Source: Ceratotherium simum simum (lineage: Eukaryota > Chordata > Mammalia > Perissodactyla > Rhinocerotidae). From it: a stretch of 64,000 nt of DNA. This document shows positions 55,386-64,000 of the stretch, one piece after another; positions within the stretch are counted from its first letter, which is position 1; each line of letters starts with the position of its first letter. Location: NCBI RefSeq assembly GCF_000283155.1, contig NW_004454195.1:1781080-1845079 (forward strand), read 5' to 3'. The notes beneath the pieces are model-generated. The model was not told the DNA's origin and searched no databases. It worked only from the letters and a program-made list of their open reading frames with translations. A program made the translations under genes and the position numbers.

Positions 55386-56169
55386 ATATGTTCATCAAGA
55401 CCTAACCACCCTCCCTCCCAGTTTGTTCTCAATGTAGTTCTCTCCATGGCTATGACTGAGCTCTAAGTCCTCAGCAGAAATTTTGAACAGGAAATCACTA
55501 CCTCCAGTTGACAGTGATCTCTAGTTGTTATATTATCCATGGTGCATTTCTCCGTTGCACACATCAGAATATCTTGGGAGAGCCTGTCAGCTTATGATGC
55601 TTATAGCATTCTGTTGATCTAACAGCATCATAACAGTAGCTACCTAAAAAGAAGAGGAAGTCCTCTTTTGTTGCTAAAGATATATTACATATTATCATTA
55701 TAGAGAATTTGGAAAACACAGGCAAGTAGAAAGGAGAAAAACAATTGAGTTCTTCTGGCCTGCCCTGCTCTTTGAAAGACCGCGCAATGAATTGGTCATT
55801 GCTTCCTTTTTGAAGTGCTCATATGAGTTATCTGTTCAATAACTCACTCTAGAATGTTGCTGGAGTTTGGCATCCAGGTTTCAATCTGCAATTTCTAGAA
55901 ATTACCTTTATTCTTTTCCTAAAAATCAGAACTTTTGTCCCAGAAGCCTCCCTAGAACCTCTTTTTTCCTCCTAGAACCTCTCCTTTTTTTTCTATAATT
56001 CTACACAGTTTACTAAGACTAATTGTACAGTCAAACCTGCAAATTCTTTGTGGATCTTGGGACCTACTTTATCTGGGCCTCCCACTGGAATATGAGCTTT
56101 TCAAGAGAGGTTTCTGTTCCCTACTATATTCCCAGAACCCAGAATACTGCCTTGCATGTGTAGGTGCTC

Positions 56170-58340
56170 AATATTCTATTTTTTAAATAACAGCTTTATT
56201 GAGATACAATTCATATACCACAAAATTCACCCTTTTAAGTTATACCATTCAGTGGTTTTTAGTATATTCACAGAGTTATGCAACCATCACTCTATCTAAT
56301 TTCAGAAATCCTCATCACCTCATTAAAAAACCTTGTACCCACTAAGCAATCCTTCCCATCAGTCGTTGGCACCACTAATTTACTATCTGTTTCTATGGAT
56401 TTGCCCATTCTGGACATTTAATATAAATGGAATAGTACAATACGTGTGTGGCCTTTTGTGACTGGCTTCTTTCACTTGACATAATGTTGTCAAGGTTCAT
56501 CTATGTTGTAGCATGTACCTTATTTTTTAAAATTGCCAAATAACATTCCATTGTATGAATGGAATGTTTACATTCCATTAAAACCCAATATGTTTATTCC
56601 TTCTTAAGTAGACAGACATTTGGGTTATTTCCACTTTCTGGCTCCTGTGAATAATGCTGCTATGAACATTCGTTTACAGGTTTTTGTGTGGACATATATT
56701 TCCAGTTCTCTTGAGTACATACCTAGAAGTGGAATTGGTAACTCTATGTTTAACCATTTGAAGAACTACCAAAATGTTTTCCAAAGTGGCTATACCATTT
56801 TACATTCTCACCAGCAACGTACAAGTGTTTCAGTCTTTCCACATCCTCCACAATTGTTATTGTCTGTCTTTTTTAGACATTTGATTATAGCCATCTTGAT
56901 GGGTGTGAAATAGTATGTCATTGTTGTTTTGGTTTGCATTTCTCCAGTTACTGATTATGTTGAGCATCTTTTCATGTGTTCATTGGTCAATTATATATCT
57001 TTTTTGAAGAAATGTCTATTCAGACCCTTTACCCATTTTTTAATGGGGCTGTTTGTCTTTTTGTTGTTGAGTTGTAATTCTGGATACAAGTCCTTTATCT
57101 TTATCCGCTATATGATTTGTAACTATTTTCTGCCATTCTGTCAGTTGTGTTTTCACTTTCTTGATAATGTGTTTTGAAGCATAAAGGTTTAAAATTTTGG
57201 TGATGTCTATTTTATCTAGTTTTCCTTTTTTTTTAACGTGCTCTTGATGCTATGTCTAAGAAATCGTCGCCTAATCCAAGGTCACAAGATATACAACTGT
57301 TTTCTTCTAAGAGTTTTATAGGTTTAGCTTTTACATTTAGGTCTCTGATTCATTTTGGGTTAATTTTCGTGTATACTGAGGTAGAGGTTCAACTTCATCT
57401 TTTGCATGTGGATATCCAGTTTTCCCAGAACTGTTTGTTGAAAAGACTATTCCTTCCCCATTGAATTGTTCTGGCACCCTTCTTGAAAATCAGTTGACCG
57501 TAAGTGTAAGGGTTTATTTCTGGACTCTCAATTCTATTCTGTCGATCTATTTGTCTATCCTTATGCCAGGGCCACAGTCTTGATTAGTAGCTTTGTAGTG
57601 AGTTTTGAAATTGGGAAATGTGAATCTTTCAACTTTGTTCTTTTTTTTAAGATTGTTTTGGCTATTCTGGTTACCTTGCATTTTCATATCAATGTTAGGA
57701 TCAGCTTGTCAATCTCTGCAAGAAAGGCAGTCATGATTTTGAGAGGAATTATGTTGAATCTGTAGATCAGTTTGGGGACTATTGCTATCTTAATCATAGT
57801 AAGTACTTCAATCCATAAATATGGGATATCTTTCCATTCATTTAGGTCTTTAATTTCTTTCAACAGTGTTTTATACTTTTCATTGTCCTTGTCTTATACT
57901 TCCTTTGTCAAATTTATTTCTAAGTATTTATTAATTATGATGCTATTGTAAATAGAATTGTTCTCTTAATTTTATTTTTGCTTGTTCATTGCTATAGAAA
58001 TACAATTAACTTTCATATATTGATCTTATATCTTACAACCTTGCTGAATTCTAACAGTATTTTTGGGGACCCTTAGGATTTTCTATATACAAGATCATGT
58101 CATCTGCAAATAGAAATAGTTTTACTTCTTTCTTTCCAAACTGCATGCTTTCATTTCACTTTCTTGCCTAGTTGTCCTAGCTAGAAACTCCAATACAATG
58201 TTGAACAGAAATGGAGAGAGTGGACATCCTTGTCTTGTTCCTGATCTTAGGGGAAAAGCCTTCACTCTTTTGCAATTAAGTATGGTGTTAGATCTGTGTT
58301 TTCATAGATTCTGTTTATCAGGTTGAGGAAGCAATAAATA
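56170..58340 (-). repeat. L1 LINE, about 2.2 kb, antisense
   Basis: Runs from the 3' end ('aacagctttattgagatacaattcatata') back into ORF2 ('gatgggtgtgaaatagtatg', 'tttacccattttttaatgggg', 'aagtcctttatcttta', 'gtcatctgcaaatagaaatag', 'gagagtggacatccttgtc'). Numerous frame breaks; inactive. Confidence 0.92.
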
Positions 58341-58429
58341 GTTGAGAATGAATAAATTTTTATATAGTCATTTATATATTCTTTACACTTTTTGCTTTTT
58401 GGGACTTGTTAATAAATCCAACCCTAATC

Positions 58430-58600
58430 ACAAGTTACAAAGATACTCCTGCTACATTTTCTTTTAATTGTTTTAAAACTTTGCATTTCACACTTAGGTC
58501 TTTAATTCATCTAAAATTTTGTATATGGTGTGGGGTTGTATGTGGTATGAATTTTCCCAGCGCCATTTTAATTCTCATTCTACTTGGTGGACGATTTGAT
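58430..58600 (-). repeat. Second L1 ORF2 fragment
   Basis: 'cacacttaggtctttaattcatctaaaattttgtatatggtg' in consecutive order repeats a part of ORF2 already present at about 57341-57400, so this is a separate fragment. Confidence 0.7.
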
Positions 58601-59568
58601 AGAAACATAAAAAGAAAACAGGAATTCTTACAGGATGCCACAATGTATAAACCTTAGGACCGAGCAGAAACTTTGAATAGGACAGGACCATGTGGCGAAC
58701 TACCGCAGGTTCCATTGTCCACTCCACAGTGCATTGCACATAGAAGGAAATCAAAAGGGACTCAAAGCTTCACTTCCAACTTCCGAATCTCACTTGAGAG
58801 TATTTCATTGGTTCTAAATTGAATCCAGAACCCTAAGTGCAAGGAACTCTGAGAAATATAAGTTTTACCTTTCCATCGCTACTGTATGAGGGGTGAGGGT
58901 AAGGGATATATTTGAAGATGTGCAAACGGATTCTGAGTGTCAAGATTCTTCCAATTATCTTCTAATGGGTCAATTTCTATTTTCTTTCCAACCTTTCCCC
59001 TTTCTGCCTTACACTTAGCTGCCACTGTTTCTTATATATCATGTCATTCATCTTTCTCCGATTCTCCTTTCATTTTGCTGGAGTTTCTCCTCAAGAAATT
59101 TTTTCATGGGTATAAAGGTGATAACATTCTGAGTTTTTGAATGTCCAAAAATATATCTATTTTGCTTTCACATTTGACAGTTTTGTGCAATAAAGAGATT
59201 CAAAATAGTTTTTCCGTAGAATTTTGAATTCCTTCATTGCACTCAAGGTTCATCTATGAGAAATATGATGTTACTCTGAATTCTTTTTTTTTTTTTTTTG
59301 AAGATAACCTATTTTTCTCTCTATGGAAGATTTTAGAGTTCTTAGATTTTGTCAAGATGTCTTGGGTCATATCCTGCTTATACTCTGTGGGCCCTTTTAA
59401 TCTGAAGACTTTTTTTCATTTCAAGGAAATTTTGTTCTGTTATTTCTTTACTTCTTTCCCTCTATTGTCTCTGTTCTTTTTTCCCAGAATGCCTCTTAGC
59501 TAGATGGTAGAAATTCCAGACTTGCCTGCATGCTTTCTAACTTTTCCCATATTTTCTACCACTTTGTC

Positions 59569-59570
<2 letters not shown>

Positions 59571-59610
<40 letters not shown>
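59571..59610 (+). repeat. (TG)20 microsatellite
   Basis: Twenty uninterrupted TG units. Likely length-polymorphic. Confidence 0.97.
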
Positions 59611-59614
<4 letters not shown>

Positions 59615-59669
59615 TACACTAGGGGAATTTCTTCCACTCTACCTATCAGATGTTTAACGTGCCTTCAGC

Positions 59670-59930
59670 CATGTAGAGCAGGCGCTCTGGAACCGGATTG
59701 CCTGGGTTTGAATACTGACTCTGCCACTTTCCAGCTGTTTCACTTTGAGCAGGTGACTTACTGTCTTTGGCTCTGTTTCCTCGTCTGTAAAATGGCAAGA
59801 ATATCTACCTCACCAGGTTGGTTTGATGATTGAGTATGTTAGTAGATTTAAAGTGCTAAGAACAGCCTGGGCCTGGCACATAGGAACTACTCAATATATA
59901 TTACCTGTTAGTATTATCAGCAATTATTCC
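59670..59930 (+). repeat. MIR SINE, near full length
   Basis: Sense MIR: 'gcgctctggaaccggattgcctgggtttgaatactgactctgccactt', then 'tcgtctgtaaaatggcaag', 'aaagtgctaagaacag' and 'ggcacataggaactactcaata'. Confidence 0.9.
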
Positions 59931-62399
59931 ACCTGCTCATTAAGTTTTCATTTTAACAATCCTATTTTGAACTTCCAAGAACTTTTTATTATTCTCTGAT
60001 TTTTTTGCCTCTTTTGTAGCAGCCTATTTTTATTTTATGGGGGCAGTATCCTTTCAACTCTTTCTGAAGTTATTAATTACAATGTGTAAAATTTTTCTTT
60101 GTTCTTTAAACTGACCTGTTTATTTATCATGGTCCTTCTCTTTCATGCTTTGTTCTTTTATTTCTCAAATGTCTGGCAATCCTTGGTTGTCTATTCTTTT
60201 TGATTTATGAAGGACTCTGCTGATTAGGATATTTTGCTGTTTTCCTCTGTAGCTGTGCTCTCACTGATTGAATGGGAGGTTAACTGTGGCATCTGAGTAC
60301 ATGGGTGAGCAGTGTCTGGGCAGGTTTCCCTCTGGTGTGGGTGGGTGGGGACTCTCCAGGTCGCTGGAGGGCTCAGCTTTAGAGATACAGTGCTTTGGAA
60401 TAGAGGATGTTTCCTTCCAGCACAGAGCTGTGTGTCCTCAGATTCTGTTGGCTCTCCACGTTTTAGATGCCCAGTACTGCCACTAAGACTCTATGCAGGC
60501 AGATCTCTCTATCTCTTAAGAGAGAAGTTCTCTGGCTTTACTTAAGATCTGTTTTTCTTTTAAGGCATCTCTCCAAAGATTGTGTGTAGGCCCATTCCAT
60601 CTCTGCATTCGTTGGCTCAGGGCTTGGAGTGTCTCCAGTGTTCCCTCTGATAGTCCCGTGCTCCCTCAGTTTCTAGGGAATGGATTTCCTCTCTCTCCAT
60701 CAGTTCCGTGCCATCTGCTTTCAATCTTCCAGAAATTCTTTGAGATTTCTAGTCTATTAGTAGTTGTCATTCTTATTTTTCTAGTGCTATAGTTTATTTT
60801 CTTTCATCTGTTCATAGTCCTGCCTGCCTTCCCCCTTTCTTTTACTTTTTATTTTTCATTGGGAATATGGCAAAGACAGTAAAGAGAATGACCAGTCTGC
60901 CATCTTGAACTAGAAAGTTTTCTTTTTATTCTTAGCTTGCCAAAATTCTATTAATGAAGCTAATTTTCACCAGAAAGATTAATGTGAATATATTTGCTGG
61001 GTGGGCTGTGTCTCTGGACAGTCCTTGGGATAATGGTGACCCTTGTCTCCAGGATCTGCTTCTTTGGAGAGCTCAGATACTTTGAACGGCAAGGATAGAA
61101 CCGTCCCTCTTCAATGAACACCTGGGGGCTTGGTCTATTACTAAAGCATCCTGCTTCTCTCAAGCTTTGATGATAAAGTAGGTGTGTTAAGTAGCTATGA
61201 TTAGAGAACCATAAAGACAAGCATCTGTCCCCAAATATCTCCCATCACACCATCTGTCAAAGGTGCCTAGAATACCCTTTGATCATCAGGGATCTCCATA
61301 TGAAAATGCTAGCATCCTCAGAAAGAATAAGACCTTAAGACTTAAATAAATTGATAGCAGCCAACAGCTTTGCCTGGAAGCTTAGGTTTACTGAAACCTG
61401 AAAGAAGGGAATCAATGGAGGAGATGCAGAGGACCCAACTGAGACTCTCTAAAAGGGGAGATAGGCATAATTATATGCTTCTCAGTTTTTCTATGTGTCA
61501 GTTCTGGCTGGTATCATATTGCTTCTGTTTCTTGCTCTGAAATGAAATACCAACGAGAATTGGCAGTAGGAAGTAAGTTCTTTGCCCGCACAGGCATAAT
61601 GGATAGCAGTTCTTCAGGGATAGGTTGAGGATAGAAAAAGCGAAAACACAATTATGGATTGTCAGCATTTCCTTCAGGGTAAAACTGAGGAGGCCCTCAT
61701 ATTTGGAATCTTCCTAGCTAAGATTAAAACCAAGCTCTGGAGTGCTGCAGCCCTGGTTACGAAAATGACTTTTTAAAAAAATTTCCGAAGTAGAATTGCA
61801 TATTTTTGCATGTCTGAATGTTGAGTTCAAGAAGCTTGACTCTCCTGCTCCCTACCACAGCGTTGATAAATTATATTGAAAATAAATTGCTAGCTTTTTT
61901 CCCCCAGTGGTATATTATTAACCAAGGAAATACAGAACAGGATTTTAAACCAATTAATCTGGCAGTGTTAGAATTAACAGTTATTGGAATCCACTTATTT
62001 ACTGTTTTAGTCGGTTGCTACTGTGAATCAGGCCGGAACTGTGTTTGGTTTGCTCTGGCTGAAGCAGCTGGGAAATTGCTACCTATCTAGTGTGATTTGC
62101 AACCCTACTGACAGCAAAATGTGGCACTCTCAAGGTCAGAAGGCATAATTTTATTTTAAGTTTTTCCTCCTTGCACGTTAAGGCCTCCCCACAAGTCCAT
62201 CTGACTAGGTGAGAAATGTTGTTTATAGAATTGTTTGAAGATAGGCCAGTCCCTCCCCTTACACACATCCCCTCTCTCCTGCTCTAGTTCATCCCTCAGG
62301 CGATTCTCCCCTCTCTTCTCTTTCCTTTCTGTTTACACTTACTCCCTTGGTGGTGGCTTACTCCCAGTCTTGTGGCTTTGAATACTAACTACGTATATG

Positions 62400-63110
62400 A
62401 TCATGACTCCCAGGTTACATCTCCAGCTCCTCTCTCCTCTGAGCTCTAGATATGTTGATCCTGTGGCCTGCTCGGCAGCTCCACTTGGATGTCTTGCATT
62501 ATTCCCCATTTTTGGTCATGGCACCCCCATTCTTCCAGCTGCTCAGTCATCGTGGATTCTTGTCTTTGTCTCAGACCCGACATCCTATCCATCAGCAAAT
62601 CCTGTAGGCTCTACCTTCAGAATACATCAAGAATCTGACTCCTTCTCAAGACCTTCACTGCTACCACCATGGTGCAAGACACCCTCCTCCCACTCGATTC
62701 CTGCAGGGGCTCCTGCCTTGTCTCTCTGCCTCGGCGCTTGCCCCCCACACTGTCTTCTCAACATGCAAGCCGAGGGAGCTAATCCTGCAACACTTCCCAT
62801 CTCAGAGGGAAGCGGAAGATCACTGATATTGACCCACACCCTACGGTGTGGCCTCCCATTGCTTCCCTAACCTTACCTTCTGGTGCTTTCCCCTCTCTAG
62901 CCATGCTGGCCTTGCTGTTCCTGGAATACACGGGCACATTCCCTCCTCAAAGCCTTTGCATTTCTTATTCTGTCTGCCTGGAACTCCTTTCTTTCAGACG
63001 TCCACACGATTCATTCTCTCATCTCTTTTAAGTCTTTGTTCAAATGTGACCTTCCAAGGTTATTACTTCTTCAGCAGTGTCTAATCTGCTATTTAACCCA
63101 TCCATTGAGT
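62400..63110 (+). repeat. L2 LINE relic
   Basis: Sense L2: 'ctatccatcagcaaatcctg', 'ccatggtgcaagacaccctcc', 'aaagcctttgcatttctta', 'tgtctgcctggaactcctttc', 'tttaagtctttgttcaaatgtgacc'. The 157-codon open frame at 62397 lies inside it and is not a gene. Confidence 0.75.
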
Positions 63111-63879
63111 GTTTGATAGCAAAAGTGTTGTCTTTTTACTTTTGGAAGGTGTGCTTGGTTATTTTTCAAATCTGCCAGGGTCTTTTTTTTTTTATACGAA
63201 TCTTAAACCTTATTATTTCTTTTATTTCCTTAAACATTTTAAGCATCTTATTTTATATTTGTATGCCAGAATTTCATTATCTGAAAATCTTAGGGACCTA
63301 ATTCCCTTGTCTATCTTTTCTGTTGCCTTTCTTCATGATGCCTCTGTGTTTTGTAATTTTGAATTCTAAGCTCAGGTTTGTCGGGGTTCCCTCTGGGAGT
63401 TAAGGAGAGTTCTTCCAGAAAGGATTTATAATTGCCTCTGCCAGGTACCTGTGGTTACTACCGACCCAGAACCACTTTAAGTTAATTTCTCCCGTTGGGG
63501 TTTACTGGACCAAACTTGTAATGAACAGTTGACCCCAAACCTGTGAGAAGCAAACCTGTGGTTGCCAGTTCCCAAGGGAGAAATTTTTCTCCACTCAGAG
63601 CCTAGTGTCCCCAATTTTTTTCTAGTTCACCCTTTCACCCACAAGGATCTCTCTCTTAAAGGTCCCTTGCTTTACGAGGCACTTTAGTTCCAACCCCTCA
63701 ACGTGAATGGACCCAAGGCTCTAACTTCTGTCCTCACTGTATCTTTCAAACTCACATCTCTGGGTTCTAGAAATCTGCAGATATCTCTAGCAGCTGCCAC
63801 TTCAGCATCAGCTTCCCAGCTTCCTGTTTGTTTCCAGCCTTAGGGGGTTTCCCTTCTTATCTTGTGAGTGCAGCTATTT

Positions 63880-64000
63880 ATTTATTTATTTATGTATTTA
63901 TTTTTTCATTTCTCTTTTTAATTTTTTGTTTATTGCAGTAACATTGGTTTATAACATTGTATAAATTTCAGGTGTACATCATTATACTTCTATTTCTGCA
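63880..64000 (-). repeat. L1 3' end, running off the window
   Basis: A (TTTA)-type tail followed by 'attgcagtaacattggtttataacattgtataaatttcaggtgtacatca' in antisense order. The body continues past the right edge. Confidence 0.8.

Larger units (their letters stand above)
58930..60860 (-). repeat. Possible ancient L1-derived sequence with inserted MIR
   Basis: T-rich sequence sharing style and phrases with 30230-31620 ('ttgaacttccaagaacttttta', 'tctgctgattaggat'). It is very diverged; a MIR lies at 59670-59930. Confidence 0.35.
42404..64000 (+). other. KIAA0319: KIAA0319 intron 1 (continues past the window)
   Basis: More than 21 kb with no exon that I can match to the KIAA0319 protein. It holds MIR, L2, L1, ERE, Tigger-type and MaLR elements and a (TG)20 microsatellite. 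Stretches at about 42.8-43.8, 44.1-45.2, 49.0-52.2 (with a candidate cryptic exon), 53.1-53.7, 54.1-54.8, 55.1-56.1 and 60.9-62.3 kb show nothing I can name. Confidence 0.6.

Noticed and set aside
56538..56582. Short inverted repeat around aacattccatt / aatggaatgtt
   Set aside because: Lies within an antisense L1 and most likely reflects a local duplication or template switch in a dead element.
62397..62870. 157-codon open frame
   Set aside because: Lies inside an L2 relic; no protein family recognised and no splice or promoter context.
1..64000. CRISPR arrays, prokaryotic operons, phage or bacterial mobile elements
   Set aside because: None seen. Intron/exon structure, SINEs and LINEs make this mammalian nuclear DNA.
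42404..64000. KIAA0319 coding exons (signal peptide, MANSC-like or PKD segments)
   Set aside because: I looked for the known N-terminal protein segments in the open frames here and found none, so I do not claim a coding exon.

Overview
The window is vertebrate nuclear DNA: a gene-sparse, intron-rich mammalian locus. It carries about twenty copies of a tRNA-derived SINE with a GGGCCGGCCC-type head and a GGTTCGGATCC B-box. These match the equine repetitive element (ERE) family, so the source is a perissodactyl, most likely horse or a close relative, possibly rhinoceros (established knowledge plus inference). I recognised four protein-coding loci by translating exons and checking splice sites. 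In order they are the C6orf62 3' end (+), ACOT13 (-), TDP2 (+) and the KIAA0319 5' end (+). This is the human 6p22.2 order read in reverse.

Layout. 1-565: last intron of C6orf62. 566-691: its terminal coding exon, followed by a long 3'UTR. 5185-23503: complete ACOT13 on the minus strand (three coding exons, 140 codons, catalytic Asn50, Asp65 and Ser83 present), with a 16.1 kb first intron full of repeats. 23.3-24.4 kb: CpG-rich divergent promoter; the ACOT13 and TDP2 start codons are only 355 bp apart. 23859-38166: complete TDP2 (seven coding exons, 362 codons, catalytic Asn120, Glu152, Asp262 and His351 present). 38.2-42.0 kb: TDP2 3'UTR and intergenic DNA. 42.0-42.5 kb: CpG island with a probable non-coding first exon of KIAA0319. 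42.4-64.0 kb: KIAA0319 first intron; no recognisable KIAA0319 coding exon was found in it.

The rest is mostly interspersed repeats: ERE SINEs with clear target-site duplications, MIR and L2 relics, L1 3' ends, hAT (MER5A-like) and Tigger DNA transposons, and MaLR/ERV LTRs. One 100-N assembly gap lies inside an ERE copy.

The genes do not form an operon-like system. ACOT13 is an acyl-CoA thioesterase, TDP2 a DNA-repair phosphodiesterase, KIAA0319 a neuronal membrane glycoprotein and C6orf62 is uncharacterised. They are linked by position, and ACOT13 and TDP2 also by a shared promoter. I did not find a novel biological system. The most useful observations are the mis-sized gap, a composite ERE subfamily, nested target sites, three tandem micro-duplications behind TDP2 (one copying a poly(A) signal) and an unexplained repeat/palindrome cluster in TDP2 intron 2.
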